A DNA stretch of 64,000 bases from Patulibacter brassicae. Lineage in GTDB: Bacteria > Actinomycetota > Thermoleophilia > Solirubrobacterales > Solirubrobacteraceae. A model generated the notes under the pieces. The model was given only the letters and a program-made list of their open reading frames with translations. It was not told the DNA's origin and did no database searches. The DNA is taken from the NCBI RefSeq assembly GCF_033949425.1, contig NZ_JAXAVX010000007.1:1-64000 (forward strand), written 5' to 3'. Positions 1 through 6,964 of this stretch are shown here, one piece after another. The position numbers and the translations under genes are program-made. Numbering within the stretch: position 1 is the stretch's first letter; the number at the start of each line of letters is the position of its first letter.

Positions 1-51
1 GGGCGGGCCCAGCACGACCTGGGAGACGAGGCGTGGCAGCAGCACCGTCAT
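1..51 (-). CDS. N-terminal fragment of the next mce-operon gene (runs off the window)
   Basis: An ATG at 51 reads leftward off the window edge and gives MTVLLPRLVSQVVLGPP. Its start overlaps the stop of a 25-codon ORF in an ATGA arrangement. In mce operons the gene after the second yrbE usually encodes MceA, but too little is present to tell whether this is one. The start lies inside the first copy of the 74-bp tandem repeat. Confidence 0.4.
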   Translation of the reverse strand, partial: MTVLLPRLVSQVVLGPP

Positions 52-125
52 CCGCCGATCGGGAGTCGGGGGATGGGCGGGCCCAGCACGACCTGGGAGA
101 CGAGGCGTGGCGGGACCACCGTCAT
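48..125 (-). CDS. 25-codon chimeric ORF created by the junction duplication
   Basis: The ATG at 123-125 overlaps the YrbE stop (TGA at 122-124). The frame runs to a TGA at 48-50 that overlaps the ATG of the following gene. The peptide begins MTVVPPRLVSQ like the next gene and ends PRLPIGG like YrbE. It looks like a by-product of the 74-bp duplication that keeps ATGA coupling at both ends, so ribosomes could pass from YrbE to the next gene. No independent function is evident. Confidence 0.4.
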   Translation of the reverse strand: MTVVPPRLVSQVVLGPPIPRLPIGG

Positions 126-934
126 CCGCCGATCGGGAGTCGGGGCATGCCTCCCCAGAACAGCTGGGAGCCGAGGATGCCGATGACGTGGACGCCGACG
201 AGGTTCACCGCCATCGCGCGGGCGGTGGCGCGACCGACCTCGACGGGGCCGCCGCGCACGCGGTAGCCGTAGTAGCAGCCGACGATCACGACGAAGGTCG
301 CCATCGCCATGCCCTTGAGGCCGGAGAAGAGGTAGTCCTGCGGGCTCTGGAACTTCCAGAACAGCTCGAGGTAGCCGCCGGCGGAGACCTGGCCGATCTG
401 CGTGACGACCGCGAAGTACGAGCCGGTGTAGGCGACGACGATCGCGATCGCGTAGATGAACGGCAGCACGAGCCACGTGCCGAGCAGCCGCGTCGAGCAG
501 AGGTAGAGCACCGAGTCCAGGCCCATGACCTCGAGCGCGTCGACCTCCTCCGCGATCTGCATCGTCCCGATCTCGGCGACGTAGCCCGTGGAGAGCTTCG
601 CGGCCATCATGTAGCCGAACGCGTAGGGCGTGATCTCGCGGAGGTCCGCGATCGCGGCGAACGCGCCGGCGACCGACGGCGCGCCGACGATCTTCGACGC
701 GTACGCGCCCTCGATCCCGATCGCGAGGCCGAGCGCGAGCACGAGCCCGAGGACGATGAGCAGCGAGCCGGTGATGAGGATGCTCGCCTGGCGCAGGACC
801 TCGGCGAGGTAGCGCCGGATCCGCGGGCTCAGCGCGCCGCGGGTGATCCGCCAGCCGAGGTCGACCCCGTCGCCGAGGACGTCGAGGACCTCGCGCGCCT
901 GCGCGGCGCGCCGTCCGGCGAGCCGGGTGCTCAC
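122..934 (-). CDS. yrbEB: YrbE/MlaE-family ABC permease, second copy
   Basis: A 270-aa integral membrane permease of the MlaE/YrbE family. These proteins form the membrane part of Mce-type ABC importers that move lipids or sterols across the envelope. About five or six hydrophobic segments are visible from residue 40 onward, and the family's cytoplasmic coupling segment appears as EEVDALEVMGLD. The GTG start at 934 overlaps the TGA of the upstream yrbE (GTGA), giving VSTRLAGRRAAQ; longer frames lack a sensible N-terminus. The last codons lie in the 74-bp repeat, which may have altered the natural C-terminus. The family call is firm; the substrate is unknown. Confidence 0.9.
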   Translation of the reverse strand: MSTRLAGRRAAQAREVLDVLGDGVDLGWRITRGALSPRIRRYLAEVLRQASILITGSLLIVLGLVLALGLAIGIEGAYASKIVGAPSVAGAFAAIADLREITPYAFGYMMAAKLSTGYVAEIGTMQIAEEVDALEVMGLDSVLYLCSTRLLGTWLVLPFIYAIAIVVAYTGSYFAVVTQIGQVSAGGYLELFWKFQSPQDYLFSGLKGMAMATFVVIVGCYYGYRVRGGPVEVGRATARAMAVNLVGVHVIGILGSQLFWGGMPRLPIGG

Positions 935-1755
935 CGGACCTCCGAGAGCACGGGGTTCGTCGCCAGCAGGAGCTGCGTGAAGACGTAGTTGATCGCGCCG
1001 GTGGCGAGGAACGCGATGACGACCGACTGGTTCACGGCCCGCCCGACGCCGGCGGCGCCCCCGGTCGCGTTCATGCCCTTGTAGCAGCAGACCGTGGCGA
1101 TCATCGCCCCGTAGATCGCGCACTTCACGAACGACGCGGCGAGCTCGAGCGTCGTGGCGCTGTTGAAGAACGTGGAGAAGAACGGGCCGAGCGGCGCGTG
1201 GTTCTGCAGCACGACGAGGATCGCGCCGAGCACCCCGGCCAGCAGCGCGAAGACGTCGAAGAGGACGCAGACGATCGCGATCGCGAAGACGCGGGGGACG
1301 ACGAGCGCGCGCACGACGTCGACGCCGAGGACCTCGAGCGCGTCGAGCTCCTCGCGCACGGCGCGCGCCCCGAGATCGGCGCAGATCGCGGTCCCGGCGA
1401 CGCCGGCGACGACGATCGCGGTGACGAGCGGCGCGAACTCGCGGATGACGACGATGACGTACACGCCGCCGAGCCGGTCGAGCGCGCCGAACAGCCCGAG
1501 GAAGTTCGACGCCTGGATCCCGGCGGGCCCGAACGAGAGCGCGAACGACGTGAGGACGAGCGGGAAGAGCGAGATCCGCAGCGCGAAGCGCAGCTGCGCG
1601 ACGAGCTCGGGCCCGTAGTCGTAGGGCGGGCGCAGGCCGCGCCAGAGCGCCTGGCCCGCGAGCTGGAGCATCCCCCCGGCCTGCAGCAGGACCCCGGCGG
1701 GCCGCGAGTCGAGGACCGGCGAGGACCCCGGCGCGCGGTCGGCTCCCGCGCTCAT
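931..1755 (-). CDS. yrbEA: YrbE/MlaE-family ABC permease, first copy
   Basis: A 274-aa permease paralogous to its downstream neighbour and overlapping it by 4 nt. It carries the same motif (REELDALEVLGVD) and a full set of hydrophobic segments. The ATG at 1755 is preceded by GGAGG seven bases upstream and overlaps the stop of a 21-codon leader ORF. Paired YrbEA/YrbEB permeases followed by Mce proteins are the usual actinobacterial arrangement for lipid import, so the rest of the operon should lie left of the window. A TetR-type gene is divergent and is the likely regulator. Confidence 0.9.
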   Translation of the reverse strand: MSAGADRAPGSSPVLDSRPAGVLLQAGGMLQLAGQALWRGLRPPYDYGPELVAQLRFALRISLFPLVLTSFALSFGPAGIQASNFLGLFGALDRLGGVYVIVVIREFAPLVTAIVVAGVAGTAICADLGARAVREELDALEVLGVDVVRALVVPRVFAIAIVCVLFDVFALLAGVLGAILVVLQNHAPLGPFFSTFFNSATTLELAASFVKCAIYGAMIATVCCYKGMNATGGAAGVGRAVNQSVVIAFLATGAINYVFTQLLLATNPVLSEVR

Positions 1756-1817
1756 CGCACGGCCTCCACGCCCCGGTCCGGGCGGCGCACCACGTGGTGG
1801 TCGATCGCTGGATGCAC
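1752..1817 (-). CDS. 21-codon leader ORF translationally coupled to yrbEA
   Basis: A GTG at 1817 follows a strong Shine-Dalgarno tract (GGGGGAGAGG, four bases upstream). It opens a 21-codon frame beginning MHPAIDHHVV and ending GVEAVR. Its TGA overlaps the ATG of yrbEA as ATGA. The ribosome site is stronger than that of most genes here, so it is probably translated. It may be a leader that sets translation of the permease operon, or simply a small membrane-distal peptide. It is too short for a homology call. Confidence 0.45.
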   Translation of the reverse strand: MHPAIDHHVVRRPDRGVEAVR

Positions 1818-1866
1818 GGTGCCTCTCCCCCTGCTCGCGCGAGCGTCGCACGTCACGAGCGGCGCC

Positions 1867-1912
1867 ACTCTGACAGGGCCCTTTCCAGATGTCAAGAAGG
1901 CCGCTTGTCAGA
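1867..1912 (-). promoter_or_regulatory. Candidate promoter and TetR operator between yrbEA and the TetR gene
   Basis: On the minus strand there is a perfect TTGACA (1895-1890), a 17-bp spacer, and CAGAGT (1872-1867), placing a start near 1860 and a leader of about 100 nt before yrbEA. Half-sites TGACA (1871-1875) and TGTCA (1890-1894 and 1906-1910) form inverted repeats across this promoter. TetR proteins typically repress a divergent neighbour from such sites. The base pattern is seen; the regulatory role is inferred. Confidence 0.5.
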
Positions 1913-1942
1913 TGCGGGGCGCCTCTGCCAGGATGTGCCCCC

Positions 1943-2584
1943 GTGGCTTCCGCCGGCCAGCGCGTCTACAACGGCCTCACCGCCGAGGAGCGCCGCGCGC
2001 AGCGCCGCACCCAGCTGCTGAAGGCGGCGCGCGGCCTGCTCGCCGACGGCGGCGCGAAGGCCCTGACGGTCACCGGCGTCTGCCAGGCGGCACGGCTCAG
2101 CGAGCGCTACTTCTACGAGAGCTTCGCCAACCGGGCCGCGCTCATCGACGCCCTCTTCGAGGACGTGATCGCGACCGCCGTGGACGCGCTCGACCGCGCC
2201 AGCAGCGCCGGCGGCACCCCGCACGACCGCGCGGCGCGTCTCGTCGAGGGCCTGCTCGCGTTCCTGCTCGCCGAGCCGCGACTGAGCATCCTGGCCACGG
2301 ACAGCCACTCGAGCGAGGTCGTCGCGCGGGGCCGGGCCGTCACCGCGGCGGCGCTCGCCGAGGAGATCGCCGCGCGCGCCGACCTCTTCTGGCCCGACGT
2401 CACCGACCGGGCCGCCGCCCGGCTCGCCGGCGAGCTGGCGATCGGCGGCCTGGCGGACGTCCTCTCCGCCTGGCACGTCGAGCGCGTGCGGTGGCCGCAG
2501 GACGAGCTCGTCGAGCGCGCCACGACGTTCTTCCTCGGCATCGGGACGGCGCTCGCCGCACCGTCCGTCGCCCCCGCCCGCTGA
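1943..2584 (+). CDS. TetR/AcrR-family transcriptional regulator
   Basis: About 213 aa. The N-terminal TetR helix-turn-helix is at residues 30-65 (LTVTGVCQAARLSERYFYESF), with the usual following helix ANRAALIDALFEDV. The rest is an all-helical ligand-binding and dimer domain. The GTG at 1943 is chosen because it puts the HTH at the normal distance from the N-terminus; an ATG at 1889 would add 18 atypical residues. It is divergent from the yrbE genes and close to the inverted TGACA half-sites, so it probably controls them. The ligand is unknown; lipid or acyl-CoA would fit the context. Confidence 0.85.
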   Translation: MASAGQRVYNGLTAEERRAQRRTQLLKAARGLLADGGAKALTVTGVCQAARLSERYFYESFANRAALIDALFEDVIATAVDALDRASSAGGTPHDRAARLVEGLLAFLLAEPRLSILATDSHSSEVVARGRAVTAAALAEEIAARADLFWPDVTDRAAARLAGELAIGGLADVLSAWHVERVRWPQDELVERATTFFLGIGTALAAPSVAPAR

Positions 2585-2637
2585 CCGACCGCGTCGGCCC
2601 CCTCCGCCCGACGGGACGGCGCCCGGGCGCACGCGGA

Positions 2638-2655
2638 ATGGCGGTCTTCCGCCAT
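2638..2655 (+). terminator. Hairpin downstream of the TetR gene
   Basis: ATGGCGG (2638-2644), loop TCTT, CCGCCAT (2649-2655): a perfect 7-bp stem with a tetraloop about 55 nt after the TetR stop and just before the Gre-like gene. There is no T-tract, as is common in very GC-rich actinobacteria. Confidence 0.4.
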
Positions 2656-2690
2656 GGCCGTGCGCGACCGGGCCGTCCATCGTGTCCGGC

Positions 2691-3128
2691 ATGCCCGAGA
2701 CCGCGACGCCGCCCGCGACCAAGGCCCTCCTCGTGACGCGCCCGGAGTACGACGCCCTGCTCGCGCAGCTCGACCGTCGTCGCGCCGAGCGCGACGCGGA
2801 TCCCGCGGCCGACGTCGCCGACCAGATCGTCCAGCTCGAGACGGCGGCGCACCGCGCGGTCGTCGCCTACCCCGACGACGCCGGCTACCTGCTCGTGGCC
2901 GTCGGCACCGTCGTCGACGTCGACGACGGGCGTCGCCGCTGCCGGTACCGGCTCGCCTTCGACGTCGACGTGCCGGGCGAGGAGGGCACGACGGTCGTCT
3001 CGGCGTTCTCGCCGGTCGGCCTCGCCCTCGTCGGGCGCGCGTCGGGCGACGTCGTCGACATCGCGCTGCCGGACGGGCGCGTGCGCTCGCTGCGCGTCGT
3101 GCGCATCGGCACCGTCGCACCCCGGTGA
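2691..3128 (+). CDS. GreA/GreB-family C-terminal-domain protein (Rnk-like)
   Basis: A 145-aa protein with a short helical N-terminal part (residues 10-60, LVTRPEYDALLAQLDRRR) and a C-terminal FKBP-like Gre domain. The domain is recognisable by SAFSPVGLALVGRASGDVV followed by a beta strand ending RVVRI. True GreA/GreB have a longer coiled coil with acidic tip residues that rescue backtracked RNA polymerase. Here the coiled coil is short, as in Rnk-like proteins, so it may bind the polymerase secondary channel without full cleavage stimulation. The ATG at 2691 is preferred; a GTG at 2682 would add three residues. Role inferred from the domain only. Confidence 0.7.
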   Translation: MPETATPPATKALLVTRPEYDALLAQLDRRRAERDADPAADVADQIVQLETAAHRAVVAYPDDAGYLLVAVGTVVDVDDGRRRCRYRLAFDVDVPGEEGTTVVSAFSPVGLALVGRASGDVVDIALPDGRVRSLRVVRIGTVAPR

Positions 3129-3153
3129 CCCGGCGGTCTGGCACCGTCGGGTG

Positions 3154-4119
3154 ATGGACCTGCTCGTCCGGATGCCGCTGGCGCGTCAGATCTTCCTCGT
3201 CGCGTCGACGGTGCTCGTGGCCGTCACGGCCGTGCTCGCGCTGCTGCCGGTGCGGATCTCGTCCCCGCCCGGCGCCGCCGACCTCGCGACGGTGCTGGGC
3301 GCCCTCGCCGTCGTCCTACTGACGATCTACCTCGCGCTGCGACGGCTGCTCGCCCCCCTGCACCGGCTCGCGCACGCGATGGAGACGGTCGATCCGCTGC
3401 GCCCCGACCCCGGCCTGCGCGAGTGGGTGGCGCCCGACGACCGCGACGTCGACCAGCTCTTCGACGCGTTCGAGGCGATGCTCGAGCGGTTCCGCGTCGA
3501 GCGACTGCACAGCGACCGCCGGACCGCGGCGGCGCAGGAGGCCGAGCGCCGCAGCGTCGCCGGCGAGATCCACGACGAGATCGGCCAGACGCTCACCGCG
3601 CTGAGCCTCCAGCTCGAGCGGGCGACGATGGACGGCGACCAGCGCGAGCTCGCGCAGCGGACCGTCGGACGCGCGCTGCGCGACGTGCGCAGCATCGCCC
3701 ACCGCCTGCGCCCCGAGGGGCTCGACGACCTCGGGCTCGTCAACGCGCTGATCGCCCTCTGCGTGCGCGTGCAGGACGAGAGCGGCCTGCCCGTGCTGCG
3801 CGACCTCGACCCCCTCGACGTGGACCTCGACCCCGACGTCGCGCTGGCGCTCTACCGGATCGCCCAGGAGGCGCTCACGAACGCGATCCGCCACGCGGGC
3901 GCCACCCGCGTGCGGGTGACGCTGCGCAGCGACGACGACGGGGTGACCCTGCGGGTCGCCGACGACGGGCGCGGCGTCCACGGCCCCGTCCCGGGCGTCG
4001 GCGGGATCGCCGGCATGCGCGAGCGCGCGCGGCTCGTCCATGCGACGCTCGAGCTCCAGGCCGGCGACCCGGGCACCGTCGTCGTCTGCCGGCGCCCGCC
4101 CCGGGAGGCAGGGGCGTGA
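3154..4119 (+). CDS. NarL/DegS-type sensor histidine kinase
   Basis: A 321-aa membrane kinase. Two N-terminal transmembrane helices (about 12-33 and 44-66) flank a very short external loop. A HAMP-like linker follows (67-118), then a HisKA_3 dimerisation domain with phospho-acceptor His140 in GEIHDEIGQ, then a compact HATPase with N-box QEALTNAIRHA (N243) and G-box DDGRG (270-274). With almost no periplasmic domain it probably senses membrane state or partners with another protein. The stop overlaps the start of the response regulator (GTGA), so the two are made as a cognate pair. A GTG at 3151 is an equivalent start. Confidence 0.93.
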   Translation: MDLLVRMPLARQIFLVASTVLVAVTAVLALLPVRISSPPGAADLATVLGALAVVLLTIYLALRRLLAPLHRLAHAMETVDPLRPDPGLREWVAPDDRDVDQLFDAFEAMLERFRVERLHSDRRTAAAQEAERRSVAGEIHDEIGQTLTALSLQLERATMDGDQRELAQRTVGRALRDVRSIAHRLRPEGLDDLGLVNALIALCVRVQDESGLPVLRDLDPLDVDLDPDVALALYRIAQEALTNAIRHAGATRVRVTLRSDDDGVTLRVADDGRGVHGPVPGVGGIAGMRERARLVHATLELQAGDPGTVVVCRRPPREAGA

Positions 4120-4775
4120 CCGCGCACGGACCGACCCGGATCCTGCTGGCCGACGACCACGCGCTCGTGCGCAGCGGCATCCGGATGATCCTCGACCACG
4201 AGCCCGACCTCGCGGTCGTCGCCGAGGCGGGCGACGGGAACGAGGCCCTCCAGGTGGCGCTGCGGACGGAGGTCGACCTCGCGATCCTCGACGTCTCGAT
4301 GCCGGGCCGCACCGGGCTGCAGGTCGCCCGCGAGCTCACCCGGCGCCGGCCCGACGTCCGCCTGCTGCTGCTCTCGATGCACGAGAACGAGCAGTACCTC
4401 TTCGAGGCGCTGAAGGCCGGCGCCGCGGGCTACGTCCTGAAGTCCGCGGCCAACCGCGACCTCGTCGAGGCGTGCCGCGCGGCGATGCGCGGCACGCCGT
4501 TCCTCTATCCGAAGGCGCTGCAGACGCTGACGCGCAACCTGCTCGAGGACGCCCGGGCGGGCGGCTCGCTGCCGCGCGACGTCCTCACCGCCCGCGAGCA
4601 GGAGGTCGTGAAGCAGATCGCGGAGGGCCTGACGACCGAGGAGATCGCCCAGCGGCTCGTCATCAGCCCGCACACGGTCGATCGCCACCGGTCCAACGCG
4701 CTGGAGAAGCTCGGCCTGCGCAACCGGGTCGAGCTCGCGCGCTACGCGATCCGGCGCGGGCTCGTCGAGCCCTGA
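4116..4775 (+). CDS. NarL/LuxR-family response regulator
   Basis: 219 aa. The receiver domain has the acidic pair D13/D14, phospho-acceptor D59 in LDVSMPG and a conserved lysine in YVLKSA. A LuxR-type HTH occupies the C-terminal 65 residues (LTAREQEVVKQIAEGLTTEEIAQRLVISPHTV). The GTG start overlaps the kinase stop. Phosphorylation by the upstream kinase should promote dimerisation and DNA binding. Targets are not evident; the hairpin-like GGAATGGCGG motifs at 2634 and 5150 near the flanking genes are possible sites but unsupported. It converges with the next minus-strand gene, overlapping its end by 34 nt. Confidence 0.95.
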   Translation: MTAHGPTRILLADDHALVRSGIRMILDHEPDLAVVAEAGDGNEALQVALRTEVDLAILDVSMPGRTGLQVARELTRRRPDVRLLLLSMHENEQYLFEALKAGAAGYVLKSAANRDLVEACRAAMRGTPFLYPKALQTLTRNLLEDARAGGSLPRDVLTAREQEVVKQIAEGLTTEEIAQRLVISPHTVDRHRSNALEKLGLRNRVELARYAIRRGLVEP

Positions 4776-5104
4776 CCCGTCCGCGCCGAGCGCAGCGCGG
4801 CCGTCCGGCGCGCCTCCTCGCACCGCCGCCCCGCGGTCGAGAGGGCGTGGAAGAGCGTGTCCAGCGCGCGGTGCGTGCGCTCGTCGCCGGCCCGGACCGC
4901 CAGCGCGTCGAGCGCGTCCGTGGCGGCGCGCAGCGCCTCCAGCGCCTCCTCGACCGCGCCGACGCCGGCCGGCAGCGACGCGACCGACGGCGCGGCCACG
5001 CTCTCGCGCTCCAGCGCGCGGGCGGCCAGCACGAGCTCGCACGCGGCGTCGAAGATCCCGTCCACCGGAGCCGCAGGGGTCCGCGGCACGCCCTCGATCG
5101 GCAT
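4742..5104 (-). CDS. Small all-helical protein of unknown function
   Basis: 120 aa starting MPIEGVPRT. Residues 15-100 are almost entirely predicted helix with Ala/Leu/Glu heptads (DAACELVLAARALERES, EALEALRAATDALDALAV), a helical-bundle pattern. There is no signal peptide or transmembrane segment. The 3' end overlaps the convergent response regulator by 34 nt, which lowers confidence, but the amino-acid composition is protein-like while the opposite frames are Arg/Pro-rich shadows. An upstream in-frame start at 5140 is possible. Confidence 0.55.
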   Translation of the reverse strand: MPIEGVPRTPAAPVDGIFDAACELVLAARALERESVAAPSVASLPAGVGAVEEALEALRAATDALDALAVRAGDERTHRALDTLFHALSTAGRRCEEARRTAALRSARTGQGSTSPRRIA

Positions 5105-5422
5105 GCCAGGGATCCTGCGTCGGGGACCCGCTGCGGGCAATGGCGGAATGGCCCCATCTTCGGACCGGCCGCAGGCGTGCCGAGACGGCCCGGGCTACGT
5201 CCCCCAACGAGCCCGGACCGTCTTGGCGAGGTCCCGGTCGGCGCGTCGTGATCCCCCATCGACGTCCGCACCGGCTCCGGGACCGGATCCCATCCAGCGC
5301 GCCTCGCACTGTCTGAGCGCGCCCGCCGAAGCAGGCGCTCAGAGGGTGAGACGACCGTCCGCGGGGAACCCGACGGAAATTGCATGCACAACTTGTTCCC
5401 GCCCGCGACGCCTCGCCCGAGG
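5105..5422. other. Intergenic region, 318 bp
   Basis: No convincing gene. It holds the upstream region of the helical protein, a hairpin at 5313-5342 downstream of the MaoC gene, and a less GC-rich patch around 5378-5400 containing the near-palindrome TTGCATGCACAA. Open frames here are Arg/Pro-rich shadows. Confidence 0.6.
5313..5342 (-). terminator. Hairpin downstream of the MaoC-like gene
   Basis: CTGAGCGC (5313-5320) and GCGCTCAG (5335-5342) form a perfect 8-bp stem with a 14-nt loop, about 80 nt beyond the stop of the minus-strand MaoC gene. It is a candidate terminator without a T-tract. Confidence 0.35.
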
Positions 5423-5896
5423 TCAGTCGAGCAGTTGGACGACCGACCGGGCGACGCACGCGGGTCCCGCCTCGCCGTCGCGCTCGAACGCCTGCTCCAT
5501 CCGCGCCCGGATGCCGCCGGTGACGATCTCGGCGTCCACGACCCGCAGCCGCATTCGCACCCGCGACCCCGACGGCACCGGACGGATGAACCGCACCCGG
5601 TCGAAGCCGTAGTTCAGCATCGACGAGAACCCCCGGAACGTCACGAGCTCGTAGGTGAGCACCGGGCCGAGCGACAGGGTCAGCAGCCCGTGGGCGATCG
5701 TCCCCCGGTGCCGCGAGGCCCCGGCGCGCGCCGGGTCGACGTGCACCCAGTAGTCGTCCCCCGTCACCGCGGCGAAGGCGTCGATCTCCGCCTGTCCGAC
5801 CACCCGCCACCCGGAGATCCCGAGGTCGCCCCCCACCGCCGCGAGCACCGCAGCGCGCCCGTCGAGGATCGTGGGTCCCGTCTCGCGTCCCGGCAC
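5423..5896 (-). CDS. MaoC-family (R)-specific acyl dehydratase
   Basis: A 157-aa single hot-dog-fold protein of the MaoC/R-hydratase family, which hydrates trans-2-enoyl-CoA or related thioesters. The hydratase-2 motif is clear in FAAVTGDDYWVHVDPARA, with the catalytic Asp in GDD and His in VHVD, followed by the IAHGLLTLSLGP segment that lines the acyl tunnel. The GTG at 5896 gives the usual single-domain length; the frame stays open to 6061 but the extra 55 residues are low complexity. The neighbours give no pathway; the acyl-CoA dehydrogenase 2 kb away is on the other strand. Confidence 0.85.
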   Translation of the reverse strand: MPGRETGPTILDGRAAVLAAVGGDLGISGWRVVGQAEIDAFAAVTGDDYWVHVDPARAGASRHRGTIAHGLLTLSLGPVLTYELVTFRGFSSMLNYGFDRVRFIRPVPSGSRVRMRLRVVDAEIVTGGIRARMEQAFERDGEAGPACVARSVVQLLD

Positions 5897-6157
5897 GTCC
5901 CGAGCCTCGGTGGACCCGCGCGCGTGGCCTGCGAACGCGCCGGGGAGCTCGTGGCCCGCTCCAAGACCGCCGCGCCCGCCGGCGACGGCGCGCGAACGAG
6001 GACGGACCGTGCTGAGATCGGCGTGAACGAAACCCAGGTCTCGCGCTGGCGCCGCGGTCATACGGAGCTTGGTCTTCGTCGCGCTGCAGGCGTTCAGCGT
6101 GATCGGCTGACTGAGTGGCCTCGCGTCATGGGCCGAAGCGGACCGCGTCTAGGTTGC
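5897..6157. other. Intergenic region upstream of the MaoC gene and island
   Basis: About 260 bp with no supported gene. It would hold the minus-strand promoter for the MaoC gene, although no clear -35/-10 pair is visible. The right end borders the plus-strand promoter of the DUF4258 module. Confidence 0.5.
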
Positions 6158-6186
6158 TTGACAAGAGCCGGGCCGTCTAGTTTACT
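6158..6186 (+). promoter_or_regulatory. Promoter of a leaderless small-gene operon
   Basis: A perfect TTGACA at 6158-6163, a 17-bp spacer and TTTACT at 6181-6186. The ATG of the first gene is at 6193, seven bases after the -10, exactly where transcription should begin. There is no Shine-Dalgarno sequence. Together these indicate a leaderless mRNA, a common actinobacterial mode. Confidence 0.6.
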
Positions 6187-6192
6187 AGGCGC

Positions 6193-6411
6193 ATGGAGAT
6201 CACCGAGCACGCCGAGCAGCGGATGGAGGAGCGCAACATCTCCCGCCTCGACGTCGAGCACGTGATCGCCACCGCCCACACCCGCACCGCCCAGCCCTGG
6301 GGCACCACGCTCCACCATGGAATCGCCCTCGACGACCGCGCTATCGTCGTCTGCACCGAGTCCGAGGACTGGGACGTGATCGTCACCATCTACCGCCCGG
6401 ACGAGGTCTGA
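6193..6411 (+). CDS. DUF4258-family small protein (toxin-like)
   Basis: 72 aa. The start ITEHAEQRMEERNISRLDVEHVI is the DUF4258 signature (H-x-x-x-R-M-x-E-R-x-I-S), followed by two beta strands ending DVIVTIYRPDEV. The compact alpha-beta-beta-beta fold resembles the RelE/HicA toxin scale. Members often sit beside DUF2283 genes, as here (3-nt gap), and the pair behaves like a candidate toxin-antitoxin module; that role is an inference from context, not established. The ATG lies at the predicted transcription start. Confidence 0.8.
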   Translation: MEITEHAEQRMEERNISRLDVEHVIATAHTRTAQPWGTTLHHGIALDDRAIVVCTESEDWDVIVTIYRPDEV

Positions 6412-6414
6412 ACG

Positions 6415-6699
6415 ATGCACGCGAAGTACGACCCGCGCGCCCGCGCGCTGATGATCCACCTCGCCGACCACGGCGACGGCAACGACCGCAACCGCGAGGT
6501 CGCACCCGGCGCCTACGCCGTCCTGAACGCCGGCGAGCTCGTCGCGATCGAGCTGCTCGGCGTCGGCAGCGACGACGCGACACAGCGTCTCGACGCCGTG
6601 ATCGACGCGCACGACCTGGACCGCGACGCGATCCACGCGACGTACAGCGCGGCGGTCGCGGCGCCGGCGAAGACCGTGACCGTCACCGTCGCGGCGTGA
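6415..6699 (+). CDS. DUF2283-family small protein (partner of DUF4258)
   Basis: 94 aa. The first 45 residues (MHAKYDPRARALMIHLADHG, then VLNAGELVAIELLGV) match the DUF2283 pattern of YDxxxDALYI, then a strand and I-G-I-E-ILxAS. The C-terminal half (DATQRLDAVIDAHDLDRDAI) is helical. It is encoded 3 nt after the DUF4258 gene and its stop overlaps the next start (GTGA), so the three genes form one operon. It may be the neutralising partner of the DUF4258 protein. Confidence 0.75.
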   Translation: MHAKYDPRARALMIHLADHGDGNDRNREVAPGAYAVLNAGELVAIELLGVGSDDATQRLDAVIDAHDLDRDAIHATYSAAVAAPAKTVTVTVAA

Positions 6700-6893
6700 G
6701 CACCGACCACCTCGAGCGGCTCCGCCGGCTGCGCCAGGAGCGCGACGAGGCCGAGACGGCGTTCCGCGTCGGGCTCTGGGAAGCGTCGACCGCTGGCGGG
6801 CTCTCCCGCCGTGCGATCGCCGAGGCGGTCGGACTGTCCCATCAGCGGGTGCACCAGATCGTGACCGACGTCGCCGCCGAGCGCGACGCGTAG
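6696..6893 (+). CDS. Small helix-turn-helix DNA-binding protein
   Basis: 65 aa starting at a GTG that overlaps the DUF2283 stop. The C-terminal half is a clear HTH of the sigma-region-4/MerR-like type: GGLSRRAIAEAVGLSHQRVHQIVTDV. The N-terminal half is a charged helix. As the third gene of the island operon it could autoregulate the promoter at 6158. No ligand domain is present. Confidence 0.75.
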   Translation: MSTDHLERLRRLRQERDEAETAFRVGLWEASTAGGLSRRAIAEAVGLSHQRVHQIVTDVAAERDA

Positions 6894-6904
6894 AACGACG
6901 AGAA

Positions 6905-6922
6905 CCCCGGCGGGAGCCGGGG
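6905..6922 (+). terminator. Terminator hairpin of the small-gene operon
   Basis: CCCCGGC (6905-6911), loop GGGA, GCCGGGG (6916-6922): a perfect 7-bp GC stem 12 nt after the HTH stop. No T-tract follows. Confidence 0.6.
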
Positions 6923-6964
6923 GCTGCGAAGAGACGCGCGCTCTGCGTCGCCCGCAGGGCCGGG

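Larger units (their letters stand above)
1..148. repeat. 74-bp direct tandem repeat, two copies, at a gene junction
   Basis: Positions 1-74 and 75-148 are near-identical and differ at only a handful of bases, mainly around 37-42 versus 111-116 and at 72 versus 146. Each copy carries, read on the minus strand, the last codons of the YrbE gene (PRLPIGG-stop) followed by an overlapping ATGA and the first codons of the next gene (MTV..PRLVSQVVLGPP). The repeat is therefore a duplicated gene junction. The left end is cut by the window, so more copies may exist. Confidence 0.85.

Noticed and set aside
5378..5400. TTGCATGCACAA near-palindrome as an operator
   Set aside because: Imperfect, single copy and far from any start; too weak to list as a site.
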